A model generated the notes under the pieces. The model made no database searches, had not been told where the DNA came from, and saw only the letters and a program-made list of their open reading frames with translations. A stretch of DNA of 64,000 nucleotides from Pseudalgibacter ostreae (GTDB lineage: Bacteria > Bacteroidota > Bacteroidia > Flavobacteriales > Flavobacteriaceae), in NCBI RefSeq assembly GCF_042427585.1, contig NZ_JBHMFC010000103.1, positions 1 through 64,000 on the forward strand, in the 5' to 3' direction. Positions 27,377 to 36,091 of this stretch are shown here, one piece after another. A program made the position numbers and the translations under genes. Position 1 is the first letter of the stretch; every line of letters begins with the position of its first letter.

Positions 27377-27980
27377 AACCCTTATTTTCGATTTCGGAAA
27401 CGTCTTTATCAATTTAGATATTGAAAAGGCACACAAACATGCTTTAGAAACCTTTAAAATTGAAGCTTTATCCCAAGAGATGGTAGCTTTTAATAGTTTT
27501 TACGAGCAAGGCTTAATTTCTACAGAAGAGTTTATTGGCTTTTATACTGAAAACTTCCCCCACCTACCTCAAGAAGACCTAGTGTCTGTTTGGAATTATA
27601 TGTTAAAAGATTTCCCAAAAGAGCGTCTGCTTTTTTTAGAGGAACTTAAAGCCGCTTCAACATACAAACTCATCTTATTAAGCAACACCAATGCGCTACA
27701 TATCGATTGGGTAAAAGAAAACATTCCTCACTTTGATGCTTTCAAGAGCTGTTTCGATGCCTTTTACCTTTCACATGAAATTAATTTAGTAAAACCTAAT
27801 GCCGATGTTTTTGAATTTGTTTTAGCTGAAAATAACTTAGAAGCGACAGAATGCCTCTTTATCGATGATAACGCAGACAACATAAAAAGCGCAAACGCAT
27901 TACAGACCCATACGTGGCACATCAATCCTAAAACAGAAGACGTTTCAACTTTATTCACAACGAAAAGCAATTTATTTTAA
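27369..27980 (+). CDS. HAD-family phosphatase
   Basis: A 203-residue haloacid-dehalogenase-superfamily hydrolase of the YihX/epoxide-hydrolase N-terminal type. Motif I is FDFGNVFINLD (Asp at residue 8), motif II is LLSNTNALH near 106, the lysine motif is KPNADVFEF near 141, and the acidic motif IV is FIDDNADNI near 164. It overlaps ribD by eight bases. The position suggests it could remove the phosphate from the RibD product, a step long without a fixed gene; this is inference from location only. Confidence 0.87.
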   Translation: MIKTLIFDFGNVFINLDIEKAHKHALETFKIEALSQEMVAFNSFYEQGLISTEEFIGFYTENFPHLPQEDLVSVWNYMLKDFPKERLLFLEELKAASTYKLILLSNTNALHIDWVKENIPHFDAFKSCFDAFYLSHEINLVKPNADVFEFVLAENNLEATECLFIDDNADNIKSANALQTHTWHINPKTEDVSTLFTTKSNLF

Positions 27981-27985
27981 TTCAT

Positions 27986-28609
27986 TTGACAGAAAAAGAC
28001 ACATACAAAACTATTGACGTTGCACCTGAACCTGTTTTGTTCAAAGAAAAAAACAGCAAATTTTTCGGCTACGCCTTTCCTGTTTTTGATGAAGAGCGTG
28101 TTAGGTCCCATTTAGACCGGTTAAAAAAAGAACACCACGCTGCAAGACACTGGTGCTATGCCTATCAGTTAGGAGTTGAAACCATAAGCTATCGCGCTAA
28201 CGATGATGGTGAGCCAAACAACTCTGCTGGCATGCCCATTTACGGTCAGATCCAATCGTTTGATGTGACCAATATCTTAATTGTAGTTGTGCGTTATTTT
28301 GGTGGTGTAAAATTAGGGGTTGGCGGGTTAATCCAAGCCTACAAAACTGCTGCACAAATGGTACTAGAGCAGGCCCAAATTATTGAAAAAACAATAGACA
28401 TACATTATTTAATTATTTTTGAATACAAACTCATGAATACCGTTATGCATATTATTAAAGAAAGACAGTTAGACATAATCAATCAAAAATTAGAACTAAA
28501 TTGTCAAATCACTATTTCTGTTAGAAAAAATGAAGCAGAAACCATCTTTGATATTTTTAATCGCCTATTCGAAATAACCATCAAGCCCATATTGCTTAAA
28601 AACCAATAG
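27986..28609 (+). CDS. YigZ / IMPACT-family protein
   Basis: A 207-residue protein of the YigZ family: N-terminal UPF0029 domain with FFGYAFPVFDE, HHAARHWCYAY, NDDGEPNNSAGMPI and VRYFGGVKLGVGGLI, then a small C-terminal ferredoxin-like domain. These motifs are diagnostic. The apparent start is TTG at 27986, since no ATG or GTG lies between the previous stop and the conserved sequence. The gene converges on the thioesterase gene, and the two overlap by 14 bases at their 3' ends. Function is uncertain; the family may touch translation control. Confidence 0.88.
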   Translation: MTEKDTYKTIDVAPEPVLFKEKNSKFFGYAFPVFDEERVRSHLDRLKKEHHAARHWCYAYQLGVETISYRANDDGEPNNSAGMPIYGQIQSFDVTNILIVVVRYFGGVKLGVGGLIQAYKTAAQMVLEQAQIIEKTIDIHYLIIFEYKLMNTVMHIIKERQLDIINQKLELNCQITISVRKNEAETIFDIFNRLFEITIKPILLKNQ

Positions 28610-28994
28610 CCTTCAATATATATTCGGGCACCCTCATGGGGCGGTTAGATTTCTTATCCATAAACACCAAAGTTGTACTGGCCGTTGTTAACAACTCTCC
28701 CTTTTCATTGGTTATTTCATAGTCAAATTCAATCTTGGCAGTAGGCTTGTTTTTTAGTTGTGTTTTAACATTAATAACATCGTCATAACCGGCAGATTTT
28801 TTATAATTTACATTTAAAGAAACCACGGGCAACATAACCCCATTCTCTTCCATAGACTTATATGATACCCCCTGTTTTCGCAACCACTCAATACGCCCCA
28901 TTTCTAGATATAGCGCATAATTCCCATGGTAAACCACCCCCATTTGGTCGGTTTCTCCATATCTCACTCTTATTTGTATTTCATCGATCTTCAT
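28596..28994 (-). CDS. Acyl-CoA thioesterase, YbgC/4HBT type
   Basis: A 132-residue hot-dog fold enzyme. The N-terminus IQIRVRYGETDQMGVVYHGNYALYLEMGR (only part of it matters: the catalytic Asp16 in ETDQMG and the YHGNY loop) is the classic 4-hydroxybenzoyl-CoA thioesterase/YbgC signature. It hydrolyses acyl-CoA esters in the cytoplasm; chain length preference unknown. Its 3' end overlaps YigZ by 14 bases in convergent orientation. Confidence 0.88.
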   Translation of the reverse strand: MKIDEIQIRVRYGETDQMGVVYHGNYALYLEMGRIEWLRKQGVSYKSMEENGVMLPVVSLNVNYKKSAGYDDVINVKTQLKNKPTAKIEFDYEITNEKGELLTTASTTLVFMDKKSNRPMRVPEYILKAIGF

Positions 28995-29177
28995 ACTAAA
29001 CTTTGAATTATTTTTTGTAGTTTCGGCTAACGGCTAAACATGATGAAAAAAATCTAGATAATCAATAGTAAATGATTTTTTTTTTACGTTTTTTGTTCAC
29101 ATATTTGCCATGCTTAAAAAGGGAAAGAATATTTCGATTTTCCACTAATAATAATCTAACAAACCGTCAATTTAACA

Positions 29178-30605
29178 ATGAGTGTAACTGCGCAATCGGT
29201 ATGGCATAACTGTCTTGAATTTATAAAGGATAATATCCAACCGCAAGCATATAAAACTTGGTTCGAACCAATTAAAGCAGTTAAACTTGCTGACAATGCA
29301 TTAAGCATTCAGGTTCCCAGTAAATTCTTTTATGAATGGCTTGAAGAACATTATGTTAAAATACTAAAAGTATCTTTAACAAAAGAGTTAGGAGAAACAG
29401 CCAAACTTGTTTACATCATCAAGATGGAAAATACGTATGGTAACAAACAACCTTTTACAGAAAGGATTCCAAGTTCGAATAGAAGTGCCGTGAAATCTCA
29501 AGAAGTGGATGTGCCTTTTGGCAATAAAAACCCTGAATTGAGAAATCCTTTTGTAATCCCAGGCATCAGGAATTTACAAATAGAATCTCAATTAAATCCA
29601 AATTACAGTTTTGAGAATTTTCTAGAAGGCGATTCTAACCGCTTGGCACGTAGTGCCGGTTTAGCTGTAGCTTCAAAACCTGGAGGGACTTCTTTTAATC
29701 CGCTTCTTATTTTTGGAGGAGTTGGTTTGGGCAAAACCCATCTAGCACATGCTATCGGGGTAGACATTAAAGACAAATATCCTGAGAAAACGGTTTTGTA
29801 TATTTCTGCTGAGAAATTTACACAGCAGTATATTGATGCTGTAAAGAAAAACAACCGAAATGATTTTATACATTTTTATCAAATTATAGATGTATTGATT
29901 ATTGATGATGTACAATTTCTTTCTGGAAAAACAGGAACGCAAGATGTTTTCTTCCATATATTCAATCATTTACACCAAAATGGAAAACAGGTTATTTTAA
30001 CCAGCGACAAAGCACCAGTGGATATGCAGGATATAGAACAGCGCCTGTTATCCAGGTTTAAGTGGGGGCTTTCTGCTGAACTTCAAAATCCAGATTTTGA
30101 AACTCGTGTATCTATATTAAAGAACAAACTCTATCGCGATGGTGTTGAAATGCCTGATGATATTATAGAGTATGTGGCCAAAAATATTAAAAGTAATGTT
30201 CGAGAATTGGAAGGTGCTATTATTTCATTAATTGCACAGTCTTCTTTCAACAAAAAAGAAATCACCATAGATTTGGCAAAACAAATTGTTGAAAAATTTG
30301 TTAAGAACACCAAACGTGAGGTTTCTATAGATTACATACAAAAAACGGTATCCGATTATTTTCAAATGGACATCAGTACTTTGCAATCTAAAACACGGAA
30401 ACGCCATATTGTACAAGCTAGACAATTAGCTATGTTTTTTGCTAAAAAACTAACTAAAGCATCTTTAGCTAGCATTGGTTCGCAAATAGGGCAACGAGAC
30501 CATGCCACTGTATTACATGCCTGTAAAACTGTGGACAATCTATCATCAACAGATAAGCAATTTAAAAAGTATGTTGATGATATTACTAAAAAACTTTCGA
30601 TTTAA
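29178..30605 (+). CDS. dnaA: Chromosomal replication initiator DnaA
   Basis: A 475-residue AAA+ initiator that melts the origin. Domain I is residues 1-90, the AAA+ core has Walker A FGGVGLGKTHLAHA near 179-191 and Walker B LIIDDVQF near 238, and the DNA-binding domain IV ends with GQRDHATVLHACKTV near 435-449. All regions are intact. A near-perfect -7 box (CATATTTG at 29100-29107) lies upstream. I see no cluster of TTATCCACA boxes beside the gene, so the origin is not obviously here. The next gene follows after eleven bases. Confidence 0.97.
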   Translation: MSVTAQSVWHNCLEFIKDNIQPQAYKTWFEPIKAVKLADNALSIQVPSKFFYEWLEEHYVKILKVSLTKELGETAKLVYIIKMENTYGNKQPFTERIPSSNRSAVKSQEVDVPFGNKNPELRNPFVIPGIRNLQIESQLNPNYSFENFLEGDSNRLARSAGLAVASKPGGTSFNPLLIFGGVGLGKTHLAHAIGVDIKDKYPEKTVLYISAEKFTQQYIDAVKKNNRNDFIHFYQIIDVLIIDDVQFLSGKTGTQDVFFHIFNHLHQNGKQVILTSDKAPVDMQDIEQRLLSRFKWGLSAELQNPDFETRVSILKNKLYRDGVEMPDDIIEYVAKNIKSNVRELEGAIISLIAQSSFNKKEITIDLAKQIVEKFVKNTKREVSIDYIQKTVSDYFQMDISTLQSKTRKRHIVQARQLAMFFAKKLTKASLASIGSQIGQRDHATVLHACKTVDNLSSTDKQFKKYVDDITKKLSI

Positions 30606-30616
30606 AAATTTATAAA

Positions 30617-31081
30617 ATGATCAATATTCTGATGGTATGCTTGGGCAATATATGTCGTTCCCCATTGGCCGAAGGCATTTTAAAATCCAAACTTCCTAAA
30701 CAAGCGTTTACAGTAGATTCTGCTGGAACCGCAAACTATCATATTGGGAATCCTCCTGACAAACGTTCTATTGCAGTGGCTAAAAAATACGGTTTAAATA
30801 TTTCAAACTTAAAAGGACGTCAATTTTCAGTATCTGATTTTGATCGTTTTGATTATATTTATGTCATGGACCAGTCTAACTTTGATAATGTACTGGAATT
30901 GGCAAGAAATGAAAAGGACAAAGCGAAAGTAAAATTCATTTTAAATGAAGTATATCCCAATCAAAACCACGATGTTCCCGACCCCTATTATGGCGGGGAT
31001 GAAGGTTTTGAGTCGGTTTATAATATGCTCGATGAGGCTTCTGAGGTAATTGCAAAAAAACTTCAAGCTCAAATTTCTTGA
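30617..31081 (+). CDS. Low-molecular-weight protein tyrosine phosphatase
   Basis: A 154-residue phosphatase with the P-loop VCLGNICRSPLAEG at the N-terminus (Cys8, Arg14, Ser15) and the acid loop DVPDPYYGG near residue 124. The length and motifs are those of the LMW-PTP family. Substrates are unknown; such enzymes often act on tyrosine kinases of capsule synthesis, though no kinase of that type is nearby. It follows dnaA by eleven bases and is probably cotranscribed with it. Confidence 0.92.
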   Translation: MINILMVCLGNICRSPLAEGILKSKLPKQAFTVDSAGTANYHIGNPPDKRSIAVAKKYGLNISNLKGRQFSVSDFDRFDYIYVMDQSNFDNVLELARNEKDKAKVKFILNEVYPNQNHDVPDPYYGGDEGFESVYNMLDEASEVIAKKLQAQIS

Positions 31082-31163
31082 CAGGGCCACACCTCTTTTT
31101 TTATATTACAGAAATAACACATGTTAACCCGATTAAAACCATTTAAAAAATCATAAACCATTG

Positions 31164-31886
31164 ATGAGCCACCCTATTGGAACACTATACCTAATCCCTA
31201 CGACTTTAGGCGACAACGAACCTTTAGAGGTACTGCCCATATCTGTAAAAAAAATAATTGAACAAACCAATACCTTTATTGTTGAAAATGAAAAAACAGC
31301 GAGACGGTTTATAAAAAAAATAAATCCTAGTAAACAGCAATCTACTTTAGAGTTATTTCCATTGAATAAGTTTACAGACAGCAGCTTACTTCCAGGGTTT
31401 CTAGAGCCATGTTTAAAAGGCTCCCATGTGGGCTTAATCTCTGAAGCAGGATGTCCTGGTGTTGCCGATCCTGGCGCCGAAATTGTAAAAATCGCCCATC
31501 AGAAAAATATAAAAGTGGTTCCATTGGTAGGACCATCTTCCATTTTAATGGCCATGATGAGTTCGGGGATGAACGGACAAAACTTTGCCTTTAATGGGTA
31601 TTTACCCATAGACAAGACCGAACGAAAAGACGAGCTAAAGCGATTAGAGCGCATCTCTTTTGACCAAAACCAATCTCAAATATTTATAGAAACCCCTTAT
31701 CGCAACAATAAAATGCTCGAAAGCTTGTGTGCTATTTTAGATGACGATACCCAGATTTGTGTAGCTTGCGACATTACACTTTCAACAGAATTTATAAAAA
31801 CAAAAACTGCACATGCGTGGAAAAAAAATAGTGTAGATCTCCATAAGAGACCTACAATATTTATCATACACAAATATAAATATTAG
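31164..31886 (+). CDS. RsmI-like SAM-dependent methyltransferase (tetrapyrrole methylase fold)
   Basis: A 240-residue protein starting MSHPIGTLYLIPTTLGDNEP; a TTG one codon upstream was not used. The tetrapyrrole-methylase fold shows LISEAGCPGVADPGAEIV near 99-116 and the second-half motif VPLVGPSSILMAMMSSG. RsmI, which methylates cytidine 1402 of 16S rRNA, has the same motifs but is about 280 residues with the ATPIGNLED signature, here replaced by TTLGDNEP. I read it as the shorter Bacteroidota paralogue rather than RsmI itself; its target is unknown. Confidence 0.82.
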   Translation: MSHPIGTLYLIPTTLGDNEPLEVLPISVKKIIEQTNTFIVENEKTARRFIKKINPSKQQSTLELFPLNKFTDSSLLPGFLEPCLKGSHVGLISEAGCPGVADPGAEIVKIAHQKNIKVVPLVGPSSILMAMMSSGMNGQNFAFNGYLPIDKTERKDELKRLERISFDQNQSQIFIETPYRNNKMLESLCAILDDDTQICVACDITLSTEFIKTKTAHAWKKNSVDLHKRPTIFIIHKYKY

Positions 31887-31896
31887 TATAGGCTTT

Positions 31897-32562
31897 TTAA
31901 ACTGAATTTGCTTTGGCCTTCTTATCCGGTTTTAAGAATGACGTGTCGTAACCTGAAAACCGTTTCATGTAATACTCTATAGTGGTACCATAACCATCCT
32001 CAAAATTATCTACGCCATAACTTCTCAAATAACTTTTTACACTGCCTGGACCTGATAAATGTGCCGCAGCTAGAATTCCAGATTCGGTAATTAAAATACC
32101 ATTAATTCGTTTACCTACAAAGTTCCTAATATCACGTCTTAAAATCCACTTATTACGTTGTGCATTGGCAATAAATGCTCTTTCTTGAAGTGCTGGATCA
32201 TTTAAAAACTTTTCAGTATTGTAAATACCAATTAGCTTCAAGGTTTCTTTACCAAATTGGTATTTACCTAAATATCCATAACTATTTACAGTAAAATAAT
32301 TACCTCCAGACTCTTTAAAAGCCAATGCTTCTTTAAAGCCTACAAACGATTTTCCCAAATGTGGTGAAAACAATTTACTCTCTTTCTCTGACGATAAATT
32401 GCCAAACGTAGCACTATCCCCTTGGTTAACTGTATAATTCAATACTAATCCCTTGGTTGAGTATTTACTGATATCGAACGCTTTATCATTAGAAAGCGAA
32501 ACAAACAATAGAATACATATTGTAAGTGATATTGTAAAATAACTTGCAATACTTTTTCTCAT
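31897..32562 (-). CDS. Lysozyme-like / lytic transglycosylase-like exported protein
   Basis: A 221-residue protein with an N-terminal signal or anchor (SYFTISLTICILLFVSL). Residues 72-135 resemble a lysozyme-like fold: ALAFKESGGNYFTVNSYG has the catalytic-type Glu84, followed by GYLGKYQFG and a leucine-rich helix. This region matches peptidoglycan lytic enzymes found with LysM repeats in flavobacteria, but no LysM is seen. The gene has a well-formed TTG-N19-TAATTTTG promoter. It lies downstream of mltG and DUF2279, so a cell-wall role fits; enzymatic activity is inferred. Confidence 0.72.
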   Translation of the reverse strand: MRKSIASYFTISLTICILLFVSLSNDKAFDISKYSTKGLVLNYTVNQGDSATFGNLSSEKESKLFSPHLGKSFVGFKEALAFKESGGNYFTVNSYGYLGKYQFGKETLKLIGIYNTEKFLNDPALQERAFIANAQRNKWILRRDIRNFVGKRINGILITESGILAAAHLSGPGSVKSYLRSYGVDNFEDGYGTTIEYYMKRFSGYDTSFLKPDKKAKANSV

Positions 32563-32620
32563 AATTTATAAATTTTTTGGGCAAATCTTAATATAAAATA
32601 AGCCTTGAAATTTGAGCGTG

Positions 32621-32650
32621 CAAAATTACGCTTTTTTTCAATTAATTCAA
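32621..32650 (-). promoter_or_regulatory. Promoter TTG-N19-TAATTTTG
   Basis: On the minus strand a -33 TTG (complement of 32648-32650), a 19-base spacer and a perfect -7 box TAATTTTG (complement of 32621-32628). The spacing fits the Bacteroidota consensus best of all promoters seen here. The ATG of the lysozyme-like gene is 58 bases downstream. Confidence 0.6.
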
Positions 32651-32673
32651 AATTAATCGTTTATGTGTTCACT

Positions 32674-33585
32674 TTAATTGTAGAATAGATGAAATACACA
32701 CCTTTCCTTATTAAATTCTAAGGCAGGGAATGGAATCTTTATCGAATTGAAAATACTGAAAACCGACTTTAAAAACGCCGAATTTGTTTTTATTTTTTTT
32801 AAATTCACATCAAAACTCAAATAATATTGAGCCATCCGGTCTTGGTTTGACATAAAAGAATCGTCTAAACCAGAGACCCCCGTTAACATACCTTCAGCCC
32901 CATATCCTAAGGCAATATTAAACCATTTTGGAATTTGGCTATCTTTAAAAAAAGCATGTAAATTAATACTTAACCAATACGTTTGTCCGTTATAATCCTT
33001 TAACACCTCTTCTAGTAAACCATTGCCTAACTTATCTGGCCGTTGTGAAGCATATTTTGTTTGATGAAAAGAAAATTTTAATGCCACACGTTGCTCATTC
33101 CATAAGAGCTCTTGGCCAATATACAATCCAGTTCCCGCAGCATTTGCTGCAATATCACCCCAAGAAAATCCCCATTCTTTCGAGAAACCATCTAAAACCT
33201 CTACTGCTGTTAAAAATCCAAAACCTAAAGTACCACCATAAAGTAACTGATTTTTTTTACTAACACCGCTCCAATTTAAAGTTTCTGCACCAAACCGCCC
33301 TAACTGATAAGCCGTAAAGGCATGCCCCATTTTATCCATTTGAAACCATTCCTGATTATCATTTATAGTATGAAATTTAGAACGGGCATACTCTTGATAC
33401 CACAACTGATCTAAAGCTATTAACGATATACTTGCAAGAGCCGCCTCTGTAATTACCACAAAATCCCTGCGCGTTTTATTTAAAACCTCACTAGACTTCA
33501 ACAAAACGGGCGCTTCAATTTGGGACAAAGACAAAAGAGGCAGTAAGAGGAAAAATAATGCATATATAAAAGACGAGCGTTTCAT
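32674..33585 (-). CDS. DUF2279 exported protein
   Basis: A 303-residue protein with a signal peptide (FIYALFFLLLPLLSLSQ). The segment MDKMGHAFTAYQLGRFGAE near 104-122 and GDIAANAAGTGLYIGQ near 171-186 are the DUF2279 (YfiM) signature, a predicted periplasmic or outer-membrane family of unknown function. The start overlaps the stop of mltG by four bases (ATGA type), so it is translationally coupled to mltG. Association with a murein enzyme suggests a wall-linked role. Confidence 0.84.
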   Translation of the reverse strand: MKRSSFIYALFFLLLPLLSLSQIEAPVLLKSSEVLNKTRRDFVVITEAALASISLIALDQLWYQEYARSKFHTINDNQEWFQMDKMGHAFTAYQLGRFGAETLNWSGVSKKNQLLYGGTLGFGFLTAVEVLDGFSKEWGFSWGDIAANAAGTGLYIGQELLWNEQRVALKFSFHQTKYASQRPDKLGNGLLEEVLKDYNGQTYWLSINLHAFFKDSQIPKWFNIALGYGAEGMLTGVSGLDDSFMSNQDRMAQYYLSFDVNLKKIKTNSAFLKSVFSIFNSIKIPFPALEFNKERCVFHLFYN

Positions 33586-34625
33586 CTGTTTATACCCTGA
33601 GAAGACAAATACCTATGGTATTCTCTCGCGTTTACATTATGTTGGGATAAGGTTTTGGCAAATTTATGATAGCCCAAGCGATTTGCATCTGCAGCAAAAT
33701 ACAGGTATTGGTGTTTTTCGTAATTTAAAACAGCATCAATAGCAGAAATATCTGGCATAGCGATTAGACCTGGTGGTATGCCAAGATTTTTATATGTATT
33801 ATAAGGTGAATCAATATCTTTATGAATATTCAAAACTCTTTTTATAACGGTATTTTTATATTGTGGCAATTGGTAAGCTGCAAATTTTAATGTAGGATCT
33901 GCTTGCAATGGCATACCTATTCGCAATCGATTCATATAAACCCCCGCAATACGCGGTTGCTCTTCAGATTGTTTGGACTCTTCATAGACTATGGACGCCA
34001 ACGCTATAACTTTATCGCGAGATAAGCCAATAGTTTCTGCTTTGTTTTTTCTAACATCATTCCAAAATCTATTATATTCTTTAAACATCCTGCTTCTGTA
34101 TTGTTCCGCAGAGGTATTCCAGAAAAACTCATAACTATTTGGCAAATACATGCCTAGAGCTGTAGCAGGTGTAAAGCCATTGGCCTTCAAGAAAGCCTCA
34201 TCTTTCATCGCATGTAATAAAGATAAGCTGTCTTCCTCTATTTGGCTGGCAATGCGACCCGCAAGTTTTTCAATACTATCTTGGTTGTTGAAAGATAAAG
34301 TAATGGGAATATTACGGCTTCTTATCGAGTTGATAATAGCATTGTTATTCATTCCCTTTTTTATTGCGTATTTCCCCGCTTTTATATTCGTAATATATTT
34401 TTTACGTTCTGCCAATGCATCAAATGTCTCTATATCTATTAATAGGGGTTCCAATTGGCTACGAACCTCATTATATCGACTATTAGTAGGAATGTAAATG
34501 TAGGCCGTTTCATTATTAAAAGCGGTGTTAGGCTTAAACATAGCGGCATAGATATAATATGCAAAAAAAGCAGAAATGACCAAGCCAACGAGGGCTATAA
34601 CTATAAGTATTTTTTTTATATACAT
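33582..34625 (-). CDS. mltG: Endolytic transglycosylase MltG
   Basis: A 347-residue inner-membrane enzyme thought to terminate glycan strand elongation by cutting nascent peptidoglycan. One N-terminal membrane helix (about 5-27) is followed by the YceG/LysM-like domain. The conserved core is visible in IVYEESKQSEEQPRIAGVY, then MNRLRIGMPLQADPT and SPYNTYKNLGIPPGLIAMP, with a glutamate-rich catalytic segment. Lengths fit. It abuts the GNAT gene directly and overlaps DUF2279 by four bases. Confidence 0.93.
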   Translation of the reverse strand: MYIKKILIVIALVGLVISAFFAYYIYAAMFKPNTAFNNETAYIYIPTNSRYNEVRSQLEPLLIDIETFDALAERKKYITNIKAGKYAIKKGMNNNAIINSIRSRNIPITLSFNNQDSIEKLAGRIASQIEEDSLSLLHAMKDEAFLKANGFTPATALGMYLPNSYEFFWNTSAEQYRSRMFKEYNRFWNDVRKNKAETIGLSRDKVIALASIVYEESKQSEEQPRIAGVYMNRLRIGMPLQADPTLKFAAYQLPQYKNTVIKRVLNIHKDIDSPYNTYKNLGIPPGLIAMPDISAIDAVLNYEKHQYLYFAADANRLGYHKFAKTLSQHNVNAREYHRYLSSQGINR

Positions 34626-35156
34626 CTATTTATTGATGAGTTGAAACACATATTCATTTTTATAAACTCCGTTGGAATAACTCCAATCTTTTTTTAATCC
34701 GATTTTTTCGAACCCATGATTCCGAAACAACTTGAGGCTCACGTCGTTTTCTTCAGAAATATTACAATACAACTGATGTAGCCCTAAATGCATAAAACAA
34801 TAGTCAATCAGTATCTTAAGAGCTTCACTTCCATAACCTAATTGCCTGTTTTTTTCATTTTTTACTACAATGCCTACTCCTGCTCTTTTGTTCTTAAAGT
34901 CGAAATCGAAAAGATCGATTAAGCCAATGGCTTCATTATTATAAGTGGAGATTACCAATCGCAATTGTTTGGCCTCATAAATATCTTGATGGGCGTTTTC
35001 TAAATATTGTTTAATTAAAAACCTAGAATAGGGCGCAAGAGTACAGCTTATTTCCCAAATAGACTCATCATTTTCAACAGCATGGACAAAATCCAGATCT
35101 TCTGGTTCTAATGCCCGTAAGTAAACACCATTTCCTTTTAAACTTATCCGATCCAT
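34626..35156 (-). CDS. GNAT N-acetyltransferase
   Basis: A 176-residue protein of the RimJ/RimL-like GNAT family: VYLRALEPEDLDFVHAVEN near 10-28, GIVVKNEKNRQLGYGSEALK near 93-112 with the acetyl-CoA pyrophosphate loop (RQLGYGSEA), and a C-terminal FRNHGFEKIGLKK. Substrate unknown. The gene overlaps dapF by 13 bases and directly abuts mltG, so it is in the same operon. It could modify a wall precursor or peptide, but nothing in the sequence shows this. Confidence 0.88.
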   Translation of the reverse strand: MDRISLKGNGVYLRALEPEDLDFVHAVENDESIWEISCTLAPYSRFLIKQYLENAHQDIYEAKQLRLVISTYNNEAIGLIDLFDFDFKNKRAGVGIVVKNEKNRQLGYGSEALKILIDYCFMHLGLHQLYCNISEENDVSLKLFRNHGFEKIGLKKDWSYSNGVYKNEYVFQLINK

Positions 35157-35923
35157 TCGCCTTTAAAAACAAATTTTGCAGGTCCTATTAACCAAACGTT
35201 TTTATAGCCCCCATTCTGCACCTCAAACCGCACTTGCAGCTGGCCGCCCTGAACTTCTAATTTTATAAGGTTTTCTTCTGTTTCTCCAATATAATGCATG
35301 GCCAAAGCCACTGCAGTTACACCTGTGCCACATGACAAAGTTTCATCTTCCACTCCACGCTCATAGGTACGAACTCTAAAATTTGTTTCAGATAATTTCT
35401 TCACAAAGTTAACATTGCTACCTGTATGGTTATAGGGCGCACCATAGCGAATCCTAGCGCCTTCTGTTTTAATATCAAAATCCTCTATCTTGCTTTCAAA
35501 CTGCACATGATGGGGGGATCCTGTATCTAAAAAAACATGGTTTGCAAATCTATCAACCTTGGCCACGTCTTGCATCTGGAGGTTTACAACACCATTTTCA
35601 ATAGTTGCATGGTGCAGACCATCAATAGCTTCAAAAGAGCATTTGCGCTCTATAATGCCCAGTTGTTTTGCAAAAGCAACCAGACAGCGCCCACCATTGC
35701 CACACATGGAACTTTCGTTACCATCGGCATTATAATACACCATTTTAAAGTCTAAAACCGTATGATTTTCCAATAAAATGAGTCCGTCTGCTCCTATGCC
35801 AAAACGTCTGTCGCATAATAAAGCGATGTGTTTGGTATTGTTTTTGTCGAATAGTTGTTGACGATTATCAATCATCACAAAATCGTTTCCTGTTCCTTGG
35901 TATTTATAAAAAGTATGTTGCAT
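35144..35923 (-). CDS. dapF: Diaminopimelate epimerase
   Basis: A 259-residue enzyme that converts LL- to meso-diaminopimelate for lysine and peptidoglycan. The two catalytic cysteines are clear: SSMCGNGGRC near 72-81 and LSCGTGVTAVA near 208-218. The start is ATG at 35923 (MQHTFYKYQGTGNDF); a TTG-started frame four codons longer lies just after the -7 box and is not needed. The ATG is nine bases from the -7 box, so the mRNA has almost no leader. First gene of dapF-GNAT-mltG-DUF2279. Confidence 0.96.
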   Translation of the reverse strand: MQHTFYKYQGTGNDFVMIDNRQQLFDKNNTKHIALLCDRRFGIGADGLILLENHTVLDFKMVYYNADGNESSMCGNGGRCLVAFAKQLGIIERKCSFEAIDGLHHATIENGVVNLQMQDVAKVDRFANHVFLDTGSPHHVQFESKIEDFDIKTEGARIRYGAPYNHTGSNVNFVKKLSETNFRVRTYERGVEDETLSCGTGVTAVALAMHYIGETEENLIKLEVQGGQLQVRFEVQNGGYKNVWLIGPAKFVFKGEWIG

Positions 35924-35932
35924 AATAAGCGA

Positions 35933-35940
35933 CAAATATA
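35933..35940 (-). promoter_or_regulatory. -7 box TATATTTG for the dapF operon
   Basis: Perfect TAnnTTTG on the minus strand, nine bases before the dapF ATG at 35923. It sets the start choice and implies a very short leader. Confidence 0.5.
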
Positions 35941-36091
35941 TAAATATTAACCGATTTTTTGGTTGTTAATCGCACGTTAAAGTTCAAGTTAAAAACCGTT
36001 AAAACATAAATAGCGATTCAATAAACCTTTAAATTTATTCGTTATTGTCTTATTTCAAACATAATTTAAATAAAATTAAAACATATATCTA

